64,000 bases of DNA from Oxalobacter formigenes (GCA_023667225.1 JAMPAN010000001.1:451242-515241), one strand, 5' to 3'. Counted from the first letter of the stretch, positions 24,193-34,345 are shown. Numbers and translations are program-made. Notes: generated by a model from the letters alone, not told the origin.

Positions 24193-26271
24193 TCAGCGTA
24201 TTTTCATGCCGGGTTTTGCGCCGGGCCACGGGTGCAGGATGTAGATGCCGGAATCGGACGGATCGGAGGCGGCCAGCACCATGCCTTCGGAAATGCCGAA
24301 TTTCATTTTTCTTGGCGCGAGGTTGGCTACCATGACGGTCAGTTTGCCGACCAGTTCTTCCGGCCGGTATGCTTTCCGGATGCCGGCAAAGACATTTCTG
24401 GGGCGGGCTTCCCCTATATCAAGGGAAAGCCGAAGCAGTTTATCGGCTCCTTCAACCAGGCTGCATTCCAGGATTTTGGCAATGCGCAGGTCGATTTTTG
24501 CAAATTCGTTAATGGTGATTTCCGGCGCGATTGGTTCAATGGCCGGCGCTGTTTTTTCTTCCGGAGGCAAGACGGCTGGCGGCGGCTCAAGCAGGGCATC
24601 CATCATTTTTTCATCTACGCGCTGCATCAGGTGTTCGTAAGGGTGGATGGTGTGGCCGTTTTCCATAGGAGCGCCGATATCCGCCCATTGCATGGGAGGC
24701 AGGTTCAGGAATTTTTCCACTTTCTCTGCCAGGGCCGGCAAAACCGGCTTCAGGTAAATGGTGAGGATGCGGAAGGCTTCCAGCAGGCGGCCGCATACTT
24801 CATGCAGCAAGGGCGCCTGTTCGGGAGATTTGGCCAGCACCCAGGGCTTGAGTTCATCTGCATGGGCATTGACCAGGTCGGCATAGCGCATGATGTGCCT
24901 GAGTGCGCGGCTGTATTCACGGGCATCGTAAAGCGCGGCGATTTCACCGGCTCCCGAACGGAGTTCTTCCAGCAGCGGATGGACAGCGCCATTGCTGCCT
25001 GAATGGATACGGCCGCCGAATTTCTTGGTGATGAATCCGGCTGCCCGGCTGGCGATGTTGACGTATTTTCCGATGAGGTCGGCATTGACCCGCGCCATGA
25101 AATCTTCTGCCGCAAAGTCCACATCTTCAACATGGGCGTTTAGTTTGGCGGCAATGTAGTATCGCAGCCATTCGGGATTCATGCCGATATCCAGGTAACG
25201 GGCAGGCGAAATGCCGGTTCCGCGGGATTTGGACATTTTTTCCCCGGAAACGGTGATGAAACCGTGTACGAAGACGCTGTCTGGCACTTTCCGGCCGGAA
25301 AAGTGCAACATGGCGGGCCAAAAGAGGGTATGGAAGTAAATGATGTCCTTGCCGATGAAGTGGTACTGTTCGGTTTTTGGATCTGCCATGAAGGCATCAA
25401 AATCTTTGCCGATCCGGCTGAAGTAATCTTTCAGAGAGGCAAGGTATCCGACCGGCGCATCCAGCCAGACGTAAAAGTATTTTCCAGGAGCATCAGGAAT
25501 TTCGATGCCGAAATAGGGCGCGTCGCGGCTGATATCCCAGTCGGACAGGCCGCTTTCTTCGCCGTTTTTTCCTTCCAGCCATTCTTTGGCCTTGTTGGCG
25601 ACTTCCGGCTGGAGGCGGGGACGGCCATTGACGCTGCCCAGTATCCATTCACGCAAAAAGGCAACGCATTGCGGGTCGGACAAACGGAAGAAGAAGTGCT
25701 CTGAGGTTTTCAGTACCGGCGTGGTGCCGCTCAGGATGGAATAAGGCGCTTTCAGGTCTGTCGGCGCATAAACGGAGCTGCATATTTCGCATGAATCGCC
25801 GTTTTGGTCTTTTGCGCCGCATTTGGGACATTCTCCCTTGATATAGCGGTCCGGCAGAAACATTTTTTTGACCGGGTCAAAAAATTGCTCAATGGTTTTG
25901 CTCTCAATGAGCCCTTTTGCTTTCAGTTTCCGGTAGATTTCGTGTGAGAGCGCGTGATTGGCCGGACTGTCTGTCGAATCCCAGTTGTCAAAACGGATGT
26001 GGAAGCCGTCCAGCGGTTTTTTTCGGCTGGCCGCAATTTCCCGGACAAATTCCTGCGGGGTTTTGCCTGCTTTTTCTGCGGCAATCATGATTGGCGCGCC
26101 ATGCACGTCATCAGCACAGACGAAATGTACTTCGCGCTGTTTGCCGTTATCGGCCTGCATTCGCTGGAAACGAACCCAGATATCGGCCTGGATATATTCC
26201 ATGATATGACCGATATGGAAGGGGGCATTGGCGTAGGGAAGCGCAGTGGTGACAAACAGTTTTCTTGACAT
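24193..26271 (-). CDS. metG: Methionyl-tRNA synthetase
   Basis: A 692-residue class I synthetase. The HIGH motif occurs as [10 protein letters not shown] near residue 17, the zinc knuckle as [17 protein letters not shown] near 145-160, and KMSKS as [10 protein letters not shown] near 345. The C-terminal EMAP/Trbp111-type tRNA-binding domain (about 590-692, [21 protein letters not shown]) is present, giving the long dimeric form of the enzyme. It diverges from mrp over about 106 bp, the pair order being typical of many proteobacteria. Confidence 0.96.
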   Translation of the reverse strand: MSRKLFVTTALPYANAPFHIGHIMEYIQADIWVRFQRMQADNGKQREVHFVCADDVHGAPIMIAAEKAGKTPQEFVREIAASRKKPLDGFHIRFDNWDSTDSPANHALSHEIYRKLKAKGLIESKTIEQFFDPVKKMFLPDRYIKGECPKCGAKDQNGDSCEICSSVYAPTDLKAPYSILSGTTPVLKTSEHFFFRLSDPQCVAFLREWILGSVNGRPRLQPEVANKAKEWLEGKNGEESGLSDWDISRDAPYFGIEIPDAPGKYFYVWLDAPVGYLASLKDYFSRIGKDFDAFMADPKTEQYHFIGKDIIYFHTLFWPAMLHFSGRKVPDSVFVHGFITVSGEKMSKSRGTGISPARYLDIGMNPEWLRYYIAAKLNAHVEDVDFAAEDFMARVNADLIGKYVNIASRAAGFITKKFGGRIHSGSNGAVHPLLEELRSGAGEIAALYDAREYSRALRHIMRYADLVNAHADELKPWVLAKSPEQAPLLHEVCGRLLEAFRILTIYLKPVLPALAEKVEKFLNLPPMQWADIGAPMENGHTIHPYEHLMQRVDEKMMDALLEPPPAVLPPEEKTAPAIEPIAPEITINEFAKIDLRIAKILECSLVEGADKLLRLSLDIGEARPRNVFAGIRKAYRPEELVGKLTVMVANLAPRKMKFGISEGMVLAASDPSDSGIYILHPWPGAKPGMKIR

Positions 26272-26377
26272 GGCAGTTGGTAAAAACAGGGTGACAGAAC
26301 AGGGAAAGCTAAAGGATAGGGCTTTGTAGTATCTTTGGCAATTGCGTTAGACTGACTTTTTGCCAAGCGGAGGAAAA

Positions 26378-27466
26378 ATGGACATTACAACCGAGGCTGT
26401 CAGCCGTGTTCTTTCAACGGTGATTGACGGAGATACCGGCCTGGACTGGGTTTCTTCCCGGTTGGTAAAACAGATTCATGCGGAAGAAAACCATGTTTCT
26501 GTGTTGATCGGGCTGCCGTATCCGGCAAAAAGCCGGTGGGAAGCGATAAGGGCGCAGATTACCGGTGCACTGCGGAATTTGCCCGGTATAGGCGATATCC
26601 GCGTGGAGGTGACGTCCGATATCCATGCGCACGCTGTGCAGGGCGTCCTGAAGCCGTTGCCTGCGGTTAAGAATATGATTGCCGTTGCTTCGGGAAAAGG
26701 CGGTGTCGGCAAATCAACTGTGGCGGCCAACCTTGCACTGGCGTTGTCGGCAGAAGGTGCGGCGGCGGGTATTTTGGATGCGGATGTGCATGGCCCCTCA
26801 TTGCCTGTTCTGTTTGGGGAAACAGCACGGCCGCAGTCGCCGGACGGGAAGACGTTTGATCCGTTGGAAAAATATGGTGTCCAGTTTATGTCTGTCGGGC
26901 TGATGATTGATCCGGAAGAACCGGTTATCTGGCGTGCGCCGGTGGCGACGCAGACGCTTTTGCAGCTTCTGGAGAAAACCAACTGGCGTGGCCTGGATTA
27001 CCTGATTCTTGATTTGCCGCCAGGAACGGGAGATATTCCCTTAACGCTTGCCCAACGTGTGCCGCTGACCGGCGCGGTGATTGTGACAACGCCGCAGGAT
27101 GTGGCGCTTTCCGATGCGCAGAAAGGGCTGGCCATGTTCGAGAAGCTCCATATTCCTGTTTTGGGTATTGTGGAAAATATGAGTTTGCATATTTGTTCTT
27201 GCTGCGGCCATGCCGAACCGGTTTTCGGGGAAGGCGGCGCTGAAAAGCTGGGCATCCGGCACGGGGTGGATGTGCTGGGCAGGCTGCCGCTTCGGATGTC
27301 GGTTTGCGAGCAGGGCGACGAGGGAACGCCGCCGGTTATCATTGAGCCGGATGGCGCGGTTTCACGCGTTTTTTTGCAAATTGCGCGCCGCCTGGGTATG
27401 AAGATTTCGCAATTGCCCAAAGACGGCAAGGGGAAATTTCCCGGAATAGCAGTGGAAAGGATGTAG
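26378..27466 (+). CDS. apbC: Fe-S cluster carrier ATPase Mrp/ApbC
   Basis: A 362-residue P-loop ATPase carrying Fe-S clusters to apo-proteins. An N-terminal MIP18-like domain covers about residues 1-85. The deviant Walker A GKGGVGKST lies near 107, with switch regions DADVHGPSLP and DLPPGTGDIPLTL. The cluster cysteines appear as ICSCCGH (CxxC) near 270. ATG 26378 follows GGAGG, so the upstream in-frame TTG is not needed. It converges with the regulator gene, 3 bp between stops. Confidence 0.94.
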   Translation: MDITTEAVSRVLSTVIDGDTGLDWVSSRLVKQIHAEENHVSVLIGLPYPAKSRWEAIRAQITGALRNLPGIGDIRVEVTSDIHAHAVQGVLKPLPAVKNMIAVASGKGGVGKSTVAANLALALSAEGAAAGILDADVHGPSLPVLFGETARPQSPDGKTFDPLEKYGVQFMSVGLMIDPEEPVIWRAPVATQTLLQLLEKTNWRGLDYLILDLPPGTGDIPLTLAQRVPLTGAVIVTTPQDVALSDAQKGLAMFEKLHIPVLGIVENMSLHICSCCGHAEPVFGEGGAEKLGIRHGVDVLGRLPLRMSVCEQGDEGTPPVIIEPDGAVSRVFLQIARRLGMKISQLPKDGKGKFPGIAVERM

Positions 27467-27469
27467 CCT

Positions 27470-28552
27470 TTATGCAGCAGCTGTGCCGAAGGCTTCCTCA
27501 AGGCTTAATATGCGGCCGGCTTCTGTTGCATCATATCCGCCCAGCTGGTTGACGTGTTTTTTGAAGTCGGGGTTTTGCATGATAGTCAGCACGTCGTTTA
27601 GAGAGGGGTATTTTTCCCATGTGTTTTTACACAGTGCAAAGAAGTAGCGTTCCTGCATGAGCGGTACAAAATCCAGCCCGAACTGGCGGGCCGCGGTTTC
27701 TACGCCAAAACCGACATCGGCCATGCCGCTGGCAATGTAGGCAGCAACGGCGGCATGGGTAAATTCGGCGGTTTCAAAGCCGTTGATGTCGTGACAGGAA
27801 ATATGGTTTTCTTCCAGCAGGCGTTCCAGCGCGCGCCGTGTGCCCGAACCGGTCTGCCGGTTGACAAACCGGATGCCAGGTTTTGCAATGTCTTCAAGCC
27901 GGCGGATTTTTTTTGGGTTGCCCGGCGCGACGAACAGGCCCTGCTTCAAATAAGCCAGATGAATCAGCTGGTGCCGGTTCGGGCAAAGATATTGCATGAA
28001 CAGACGGACGGTTTCTGTTTCAAAGGAGCCGACCGGCACATGGAATCCGGCAAACTCGCACTCTTTTTGCGAGAGGGCGGCAATGGATTCCAGGCTGTTT
28101 AAATAGCGCAGTTCAACAGATAAACCGGCGGCATTGATCTGTTCCATCAGCGCGGCGACGGCAAAACCGTGGCTGGCATAAAGCCGCAAAGGATGGACTC
28201 TGTCCGAGATGCTTCGTTCCAGTTCCCGCTCCAGTTCGGAGGACAGGCTTGCCAGGGTGGGGGAAAGCCTGGCAGCAATGCGCCGGTCTGCCCACAGCAG
28301 GGTTGTGCCCAGCCGGGTGAGGGTGGCTCCGCGGCCGCGGTGTTTTGAAAGCAGCGGCGCACCGAAAATGTTTTCCGCCTCGCGCAATAATCCCCAGGCA
28401 TGGCGGTATGAAAGCCCGATGGTTTGTGCAGCTTTCAGAATGGCGCCTTCCGAGTGGATTAAGGTCAGCAGCCGCAGCAGCAAGGCGGTATCCATAGAAG
28501 GATTGCCGCCAAAGGCAATGCGCCAGTGCGGTTCGATCGAAACTTTATACAT
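27470..28552 (-). CDS. One-component regulator: ModE-like HTH plus PBP-like ligand domain
   Basis: A 360-residue protein. Residues about 5-95 form a ModE/LysR-like winged helix (PHWRI, AAQTIGLSYRHAWGLLREAE, RGRGATLTRLG). Residues about 125-335 resemble a periplasmic-binding-protein-like domain, with PGIRFVNRQTGSGTRRALERLL and IASGMADVGFGVETAARQFGLDFVPL. The fusion is a known type of one-component sensor in which the PBP part would bind a small anion such as molybdate or an organic acid. Start 28552 (MYKVSIEPHWRI) fits family N-termini. It diverges from the OFA-type antiporter over 204 bp, so the antiporter is the obvious target. The ligand is unknown. Confidence 0.8.
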   Translation of the reverse strand: MYKVSIEPHWRIAFGGNPSMDTALLLRLLTLIHSEGAILKAAQTIGLSYRHAWGLLREAENIFGAPLLSKHRGRGATLTRLGTTLLWADRRIAARLSPTLASLSSELERELERSISDRVHPLRLYASHGFAVAALMEQINAAGLSVELRYLNSLESIAALSQKECEFAGFHVPVGSFETETVRLFMQYLCPNRHQLIHLAYLKQGLFVAPGNPKKIRRLEDIAKPGIRFVNRQTGSGTRRALERLLEENHISCHDINGFETAEFTHAAVAAYIASGMADVGFGVETAARQFGLDFVPLMQERYFFALCKNTWEKYPSLNDVLTIMQNPDFKKHVNQLGGYDATEAGRILSLEEAFGTAAA

Positions 28553-28674
28553 AACGTATTTTAACCCGAAGCGGAAAAAATTATGCAAAAAATTGCCTAT
28601 AGATGATAAAAAAATGCGGTGTTATCATGCTGTGTCAAAAAGCATTTTTTATGACTGAAAAAAGTTTTTTTATG

Positions 28675-28691
28675 ACATGCGTTTTGCATGT
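28675..28691. promoter_or_regulatory. Inverted repeat overlapping the antiporter -35 region
   Basis: ACATGC-GTTTT-GCATGT is a perfect 6-bp inverted repeat abutting the -35 hexamer (28691-28696). It is a candidate operator for the divergent regulator. Confidence 0.4.
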
Positions 28692-28720
28692 TGTCCTTAA
28701 GTATTTGGAATATCTATAAA
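28691..28720 (+). promoter_or_regulatory. Promoter of the OFA-type antiporter gene
   Basis: TTGTCC (28691-28696) and TATAAA (28715-28720) are separated by 18 bp. A good Shine-Dalgarno (AGGAGA, 28743-28748) precedes the ATG at 28757. Confidence 0.55.
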
Positions 28721-28756
28721 GATATTTTTGTTTTTTAATCCTAGGAGAGTAATAGT

Positions 28757-30424
28757 ATGGCTGGCTTAAAATTCCTAAATAAGGAATATACTGTTGCAGG
28801 GGAGGGATTCAACCGCTGGCTGGTGCCGACGTCAGCGTTGATGATCCACCTGTGCGTGGGTATGGGCTATGGTATGTCCGTGTTCTGGTTGCCGATGTCC
28901 CGTCTGGTCGGCGTGAGCCAGGGGCTTGGCAAGGCACTGGAATGCCCCGCTGACTCAAGCATATTTTCACAGCTTTTCACGACAAGCTGCGACTGGAAAG
29001 TGATTATGTGCGCGGTCATTTTCAGTATTTTGTTCTTCATGCTGGGTACCACGACCGCTATTTTGGGTAACTGGCTTGAACATGTCGGCCCCCGCAAATG
29101 CGGTCTGGCATCCTGCGTCTGCTTCTGCTTTTTCTTCTTTATGCTGTCTGTAGCGACCTATACCCACCAGTTGTGGATTGCCTGGCTTTCCGCAATTATT
29201 GGCGGTATTGGCCTTGGACTGGGCTATATCACGCCGGTTTCAACGCTGATCAAGTGGTTCCCTGACCGGGTTGGCATGGCAACCGGTATGGCTGTGGGCG
29301 GTTTCGGCGGCGGCGCAATGGTTGGCGCTCCCCTGGCACAGAAGCTGATCGGCTTTTTCGGCTCCTCCACTTCTGTCGGCCTGTGGCAGGCTTTCTTCGT
29401 GATGGCCTGCATTTATACGGTCATGATGCTTCTGGGCTGCTTCACTATCCGGGTCGCTCCATCAGGCTATAAACCGGCAGGCTGGGAACCGAAACATACC
29501 GGCAATATGGTTGACGACGGCCACGGCGGTCTGGTTGAGGCTTCCTCATTTAATGTTTCTACCAGCAAGGCTGTCCGGACTCCCCAGTTCTGGTTCTGCT
29601 GGTTCATGCTCTTTTTGAACATTGCTGCCGGTATCGGTGTGCTGGCAATGGCTTCCCCGCTTCTCCAGGAGGTGTTTGCCGGTAACCTTATTGGTATGCC
29701 GGGCGTACCGTTTGACCAGCTGGATGATGCGCAAAAAGGCCAGGTTGCCATGGTGGCTGCGGGCTTTACCGGTCTGCTTTCCCTGTTTAACATCGGCGGC
29801 CGTGTTGTCTGGGCTTCGCTTTCCGATAAACTGGGCCGCAAAACGGTTTACTTCATTTACTCCATCGTTGGCTGCGTCCTGTATGCTGCCATCCCGACGC
29901 TGGCTTCTTCGCTGAACCTGGTTGCGTTCCTGTGCGCCGTTTGTATCTGTATTTCGTTCTATGGCGGCGGCTTCTCTACGATTCCGGCTTACCTGGCTGA
30001 CCTGTTCGGCACCCAGTTTGTGGGCGCTATCCACGGCCGCCTGCTGACGGCATGGTCAACCGCCGGCCTGGTTTCTCCGGTGCTTGTCAACGTTATCCGC
30101 GACATGCAGTTAAATGCCGGTGTTCCCAAGGCTCAGGCTTATGCTGTCGTCCTGTATATCATGGCTTGCTTCCTGGCTGTTGAAACCATTTTCGTTGTCC
30201 TGGTTCGTCCGGTCAACAGCAAGTACTACATGACGGAAGAGGAAGTGAAGGCTGTCAAGGCTGAACTGGAAGACAAGATTCAGGCTGCACAGGCTTCCGG
30301 CGTTATTCCTCCGGCAAAACCGACTTCTGTCGGCACTCTGATCATTTGCTGGCTGATTGTTGGTATTCCGCTGATTTGGGGTATCTATCAGGTGGTTCTG
30401 CAAACAGGCAAGATGTTTGCGTAA
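28757..30424 (+). CDS. Long oxalate/formate antiporter (OFA) family MFS transporter
   Basis: A 555-residue MFS protein of the oxalate:formate antiporter type. Twelve-helix features include GGIGLGLGYITPVSTLIKWFPDRVGMATGMAVGGFGGGAMVGAPL, and MFS motif A in GGRVVWASLSDKLGRK. Compared with the 418-residue OxlT it has a longer TM1-TM2 loop containing two Cys (about 58-80), a longer central loop, a charged segment (about 495-515, EEEVKAVKAELEDK) and a thirteenth hydrophobic segment near the C-terminus. Phe codons are TTC in 26 of 38 cases by my count, against 1 of 18 in neighbouring gltX, which suggests strong expression. It is followed by a terminator and is probably monocistronic. Substrate (oxalate, formate or another carboxylate) is inferred only. 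Confidence 0.85.
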   Translation: MAGLKFLNKEYTVAGEGFNRWLVPTSALMIHLCVGMGYGMSVFWLPMSRLVGVSQGLGKALECPADSSIFSQLFTTSCDWKVIMCAVIFSILFFMLGTTTAILGNWLEHVGPRKCGLASCVCFCFFFFMLSVATYTHQLWIAWLSAIIGGIGLGLGYITPVSTLIKWFPDRVGMATGMAVGGFGGGAMVGAPLAQKLIGFFGSSTSVGLWQAFFVMACIYTVMMLLGCFTIRVAPSGYKPAGWEPKHTGNMVDDGHGGLVEASSFNVSTSKAVRTPQFWFCWFMLFLNIAAGIGVLAMASPLLQEVFAGNLIGMPGVPFDQLDDAQKGQVAMVAAGFTGLLSLFNIGGRVVWASLSDKLGRKTVYFIYSIVGCVLYAAIPTLASSLNLVAFLCAVCICISFYGGGFSTIPAYLADLFGTQFVGAIHGRLLTAWSTAGLVSPVLVNVIRDMQLNAGVPKAQAYAVVLYIMACFLAVETIFVVLVRPVNSKYYMTEEEVKAVKAELEDKIQAAQASGVIPPAKPTSVGTLIICWLIVGIPLIWGIYQVVLQTGKMFA

Positions 30425-30456
30425 GGTAGTACCATAGCCTGAAAAGCAGGATAAGG

Positions 30457-30492
30457 ATGGCCGCATAGAGAAATCTATGCGGCCATTTTTTT
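30457..30492 (+). terminator. Strong intrinsic terminator after the antiporter gene
   Basis: ATGGCCGCATAGA (30457-30469) pairs perfectly with TCTATGCGGCCAT (30474-30486) around a GAAA tetraloop, followed by a run of T. Confidence 0.95.
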
Positions 30493-30591
30493 GCCGGAAG
30501 CGGGCAGGGCTGGCTTTGGTGGCTGCCGAGACAGTTCAAGAAATGCTGCGGCCGCGGTAAAATATGCTTTTTCATTTTTCCTGGTTGCAGC

Positions 30592-31986
30592 ATGACAGTC
30601 CGAACCCGTTTTGCCCCCAGCCCGACCGGTTTTCTTCATCTGGGCGGCGCGCGCACTGCGCTTTTTTCATGGGCCTATGCCCGCCATTTTGGCGGCGAGT
30701 TTGTTCTCAGGATTGAAGATACGGATGTAGAACGCTCTACACCGGAAGCAGTGCAGGCTATTCTGGATGCGATGGAATGGCTTGGGCTGGATTATGACGA
30801 GGGACCTTTTTACCAGATGCGCCGGATGGATCGGTATCGGGAAGTGATTGCGCAGATGCTGGAAGATGGTTCTGCCTATTACTGCTATGCCTCGCCGGAG
30901 GAGCTGGAAGCTATGCGGGAGAGGCAGCGTGCCGCAGGCGAGCATCCCCGCTATGACGGCACCTGGCGTCCTGAACCCGGCAAGGTGCTGCCGCCTGTTC
31001 CCGCAGGCAGAAAGCCGGTTGTTCGTTTCAGGAATCCGACAGAGGGCAGCGTGACATGGAATGACCTGGTCAAGGGGACGATTACTATTTCCAACCGGGA
31101 ACTGGATGACCTGATTATTGCCCGCCAGGACGGGACGCCAACCTATAATTTTTGCGTGGTGGTGGACGACTGGGATATGCGCATTACCCATGTGATACGG
31201 GGGGATGACCATGTGAATAATACGCCGCGCCAGATCAATATTCTGAAAGCACTGGGCGCACCGTTGCCGTTTTATGCCCATGTGCCCATGATTTTGGGAG
31301 ATGACGGCGAGAAACTTTCCAAGCGGCATGGCGCGGTGTCGGTGATGGAATATCCGGCGCAGGGCTTTTTATCGGATGCCATGCTTAATTATCTGGCACG
31401 GCTGGGCTGGAGTCATGGGGATGACGAGATTTTTTCTGCAAAACAGTTTTGCCAGTGGTTTGATTTTGACCACATGTCCCGCTCTGCCGCCCAGTTTAAT
31501 CCGGAAAAACTGAAGTGGCTGAATAACTATTATATCCGGCAGGCAGACAATGCCAGACTGGCTGAGATGATTTTGCCGAGGATGGCGGATATGGGCGCGC
31601 GGATGGAAAATGCGCCGGATTTGCAGGAGGTGGCCGCGCTGTTGAAGGAACGTGCCCATACGCTTCATGAGCTGGCTGATACGGCGATGCTGTTTTACCG
31701 GGAACCGCACCCTGATCCGGCATTGATGCAGAAACATTTGGGAGAGGCTTCCCGTGCGGCTTTGCAGGATTTTGCCGGAAAATGTGAAACGGTTGCGTGG
31801 GACAGGGCTGCTGTCTCGGCGATGACGAAGGAGGTTCTTGCCGCGCACAAGCTGAAGATGCCGCAGCTTGCGATGCCGTTACGGCTGATTTTAACGGGTG
31901 AGCTGCATACGCCTTCGATTGACGCCGTGGTGGTGCTGTTTGGAAGGGAGAGGGTGTTGTCGCGCTTATCGGCTTATCTTGCCTGA
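30592..31986 (+). CDS. gltX: Glutamyl-tRNA synthetase
   Basis: A 464-residue class I synthetase charging tRNA-Glu. The HIGH-equivalent appears in [15 protein letters not shown] near residue 15 and KLSKR in [12 protein letters not shown] near 240. The anticodon-binding helical C-terminal region is complete. It has its own upstream gap after the antiporter terminator. About 110 bp downstream lies a tRNA cluster containing two tRNA-Glu genes, its own substrates. I saw no terminator between gltX and the tRNAs. Confidence 0.96.
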   Translation: MTVRTRFAPSPTGFLHLGGARTALFSWAYARHFGGEFVLRIEDTDVERSTPEAVQAILDAMEWLGLDYDEGPFYQMRRMDRYREVIAQMLEDGSAYYCYASPEELEAMRERQRAAGEHPRYDGTWRPEPGKVLPPVPAGRKPVVRFRNPTEGSVTWNDLVKGTITISNRELDDLIIARQDGTPTYNFCVVVDDWDMRITHVIRGDDHVNNTPRQINILKALGAPLPFYAHVPMILGDDGEKLSKRHGAVSVMEYPAQGFLSDAMLNYLARLGWSHGDDEIFSAKQFCQWFDFDHMSRSAAQFNPEKLKWLNNYYIRQADNARLAEMILPRMADMGARMENAPDLQEVAALLKERAHTLHELADTAMLFYREPHPDPALMQKHLGEASRAALQDFAGKCETVAWDRAAVSAMTKEVLAAHKLKMPQLAMPLRLILTGELHTPSIDAVVVLFGRERVLSRLSAYLA

Positions 31987-32052
31987 AAACAGCGCATGAA
32001 TGGGTGATAAACCGAAAATGTTGCATTGAAGGGAAAATGGCGGACATAAAAT

Positions 32053-32082
32053 TTACCCATATTTTTAATATTCTGTTATAAT
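32053..32082 (+). promoter_or_regulatory. Promoter of the tRNA cluster
   Basis: TTTACC (32053-32058) and TATAAT (32077-32082) with an 18-bp spacer lie 14 bp before the first tRNA base. Confidence 0.6.
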
Positions 32083-32096
32083 TATTGCTTTCTTAC

Positions 32097-32172
<76 letters not shown>

Positions 32173-32206
32173 GCCTGATTCAGGTTGGCTGAAACGGGAA
32201 AGCAGT

Positions 32207-32281
32207 GTCTCCATCGTCTAATGGTTAGGACACCACCCTTTCACGGTGGGAATAGGGGTTCGACTCCCCTTGGAGATGCCA
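32207..32281 (+). tRNA. tRNA-Glu (anticodon TTC), copy 1
   Basis: A 75-nt cloverleaf with encoded CCA. Acceptor GTCTCCA pairs with TGGAGAT; the anticodon stem CCACC/GGTGG holds loop CTTTCAC with anticodon TTC; the T arm is AGGGG-TTCGACT-CCCCT. It matches copy 2 over its whole length. Confidence 0.96.
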
Positions 32282-32316
32282 GATTTTCTGACAGAATTTT
32301 CTTTGGAAGAGGCAGT

Positions 32317-32391
32317 GTCTCCATCGTCTAATGGTTAGGACACCACCCTTTCACGGTGGGAATAGGGGTTCGACTCCCCTTGGAGATGCCA
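32317..32391 (+). tRNA. tRNA-Glu (anticodon TTC), copy 2
   Basis: Identical to copy 1 across 75 nt, including CCA. The preceding five bases GCAGT are also shared, so the repeat unit is about 80 bp at 110-bp spacing. This points to tandem duplication. Confidence 0.96.
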
Positions 32392-32405
32392 ATATTATCC
32401 AGGGT

Positions 32406-32446
32406 AACAGGTCTTGCGATTTTGTATTGCAGGGCCTGTTTGTTTT
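32406..32446 (+). terminator. Intrinsic terminator of the tRNA cluster
   Basis: AACAGG (32406-32411) pairs with CCTGTT (32435-32440). An inner imperfect stem CTTGC/GCAGG is present, and the downstream sequence TGTTTT is T-rich. Confidence 0.65.
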
Positions 32447-32530
32447 ACGGCATGTGATAATCAGGTGCTCTGTTTGTTTTCAGCCGGCAGTCTCTAATAC
32501 AATACAGCCCTTGGGGGTTCTGTTTTGATC

Positions 32531-33760
32531 ATGTCTTATCCTGAAAAAAAGGTTTTTTCCCAGCTTTTACCGGCCAGCCAGCGTCTGGTTTTTCTGGCAA
32601 CGGAAAGCAGCCGGGCGGCCAGCCGGCCTGAATACCGCTTCTGGCAAAAGCAGCTTGAGGGATCGGTTTTGAGATTGCTTGAGACGAAAAAGCAGGAGAA
32701 ACTGGATTCGGCTGTTGCGTACCTTTATCAGGCTGATCCGGGCGCATATGAGGTGTTGCTGGAGACGGTGGAAGCATTAAGCGAATCCTGCTTTGTCCAG
32801 CGGGAAGGGACAGAGCGTGAGGTGCTTTTGATGGTTGCGCCGGTTTTGGCATGGACCCGTTTTGCCATTCCTTGCGGCCCGTTGCCGGAGGCGCTTCATG
32901 CCGCGCTTTTTTCTGCTTTGAAAGAGGGGGTTTTTGCTGAAAAGGCATCGTTTTTTCTGATGCCTGAGCTCTATGCTATTGACCAGCTGCCCCAATCGCA
33001 TGTGGCAGTGTTTTCCCTGAAGAAACAGTTTGCCGCTTCTTTGTCTGATAAAACGGCGGTTTTGTCACGGCAGGAGATGCCTTCTTTCTTGGCGGATGTG
33101 CGTTATCTGGTCATGGCGGCGTCTGTGCCGGTTTCTCTGCCGATGTTTCGCTGGCAGGAGGCAGCCAGTTTGGCCAGCTGTGAAAAAAAACGGAAAAGGT
33201 GCCTGGCAGACTGGCAGAAAAGGGCTGTTCCGTTATTGTCCGGTATGATGGCCGGCTGTATGCTGGATGTTACTCTGCCAGGCGCTTTTTTTGATGCTTG
33301 CCGGAAGGCGGATCAACAGATTCGGCCTGCCGCTATTCATGCTGCTGTCAATTATCTGACGCATGCTCTGAATGTTTCTGCAGAAGACTTGCGGGCGGTT
33401 ATCGGGGAATTTGTTGAATCAACTCTCCAGGATTTCATTACGGAATATCGTATCGGTTTTTATCTGAAAGATAATCCGCAGATTTTGTATGGTGTGGTCT
33501 GGCCGGTATATGATGCGGACGAAGCCAGGTTGCCAGGGGATGAGGCGGGGTTCCATGAAAGGCCTGCAGGACAGGGGGCGCTTGTTCATATTTTGTCTGC
33601 GCTTGATGAGGATGGCGTTTTGTGCGAGAAGAAACATCCGGAACGCTTTTTGACGGAATATTGCGAGGAGTGCGGAGGCCCGTTGTTTGCAGATGTGCAT
33701 GCAGAGCTGGTGCATGCAGAGCTGCCTGAGTCGGCCAGAGAGGATTCCCGGCTTCACTGA
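32531..33760 (+). CDS. DUF2863 family protein
   Basis: A 409-residue cytoplasmic protein of the betaproteobacterial DUF2863 family, recognised by VLAWTRFAIPCGPLP near residue 107 and its overall layout. The C-terminal part has ILYGVVWPVYDADE near 320 and a Cys pair YCEECGGPLFAD near 378 that looks like a possible metal or redox site. No signal peptide or membrane helix. Function is unknown. ATG 32531 is preferred to a TTG two codons earlier. It converges with moaC, 9 bp apart. Confidence 0.75.
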   Translation: MSYPEKKVFSQLLPASQRLVFLATESSRAASRPEYRFWQKQLEGSVLRLLETKKQEKLDSAVAYLYQADPGAYEVLLETVEALSESCFVQREGTEREVLLMVAPVLAWTRFAIPCGPLPEALHAALFSALKEGVFAEKASFFLMPELYAIDQLPQSHVAVFSLKKQFAASLSDKTAVLSRQEMPSFLADVRYLVMAASVPVSLPMFRWQEAASLASCEKKRKRCLADWQKRAVPLLSGMMAGCMLDVTLPGAFFDACRKADQQIRPAAIHAAVNYLTHALNVSAEDLRAVIGEFVESTLQDFITEYRIGFYLKDNPQILYGVVWPVYDADEARLPGDEAGFHERPAGQGALVHILSALDEDGVLCEKKHPERFLTEYCEECGGPLFADVHAELVHAELPESAREDSRLH

Positions 33761-33769
33761 CAGGCAGCT

Positions 33770-34279
33770 TTAGGGTGCACAGGTTTCGGGAGGCCAGTTG
33801 CCCGATTTCCCGCCTGTTTTTTGTAAAAGGCGAACGTTATGGATGACCATGCCTTTATCAATGGCTTTCAGCATGTCGTAGATGGTTAGCAGACCGGTTT
33901 GTACGGCAGTTAATGCTTCCATTTCCACGCCGGTCTTGCCGACTGTTTCAACGCGGGCACGGCAGATGACGGCGGGCGGTTCTTCCTGCAATATAAAATC
34001 AACGCTGATGTGGGTAAGCGGCAGCGGGTGGCACAGGGGAATGAGGTCGCTTGTCCGCTTGGCGCCCATGATGGCGGCTGTTCGCGCAATGCCGAGGACA
34101 TCTCCTTTTTCGGCTGTGCCGGCTTTGACACGATCCCATGCGGGCTGTCTGAGCAGGATGGCGCCTTCTGCTGTTGCTGTACGGCGGGTATCGGCTTTGC
34201 CTGCAACGTCAACCATATGCGCCTGGCCTTCTGTATTGAAATGGGTCAGTATGGGGCTGTTGCGTGAAGATGGGGACAT
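33770..34279 (-). CDS. moaC: Cyclic pyranopterin monophosphate synthase MoaC
   Basis: A 169-residue enzyme converting the MoaA product to cyclic pyranopterin monophosphate in molybdenum cofactor synthesis. Signature segments are [18 protein letters not shown] near residue 22, [13 protein letters not shown] near 80 and [12 protein letters not shown] near 115. The start at 34279 (MSPSSRNSP) is family-like; the frame is open upstream to 34342 inside the 5' region of the divergent protease gene. Other moa genes are absent from the window. Confidence 0.94.
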   Translation of the reverse strand: MSPSSRNSPILTHFNTEGQAHMVDVAGKADTRRTATAEGAILLRQPAWDRVKAGTAEKGDVLGIARTAAIMGAKRTSDLIPLCHPLPLTHISVDFILQEEPPAVICRARVETVGKTGVEMEALTAVQTGLLTIYDMLKAIDKGMVIHNVRLLQKTGGKSGNWPPETCAP

Positions 34280-34345
34280 GGTTTTAAGGATGACAAAATG
34301 AAGCGGGGCAGGTGTGAACCCGCTGCCCGGAGAAGGTATCATAAC

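Noticed and set aside
24166-25002. 278-residue plus-strand open frame
   Set aside because: It is antisense to the metG C-terminal coding region and has no recognisable motif.
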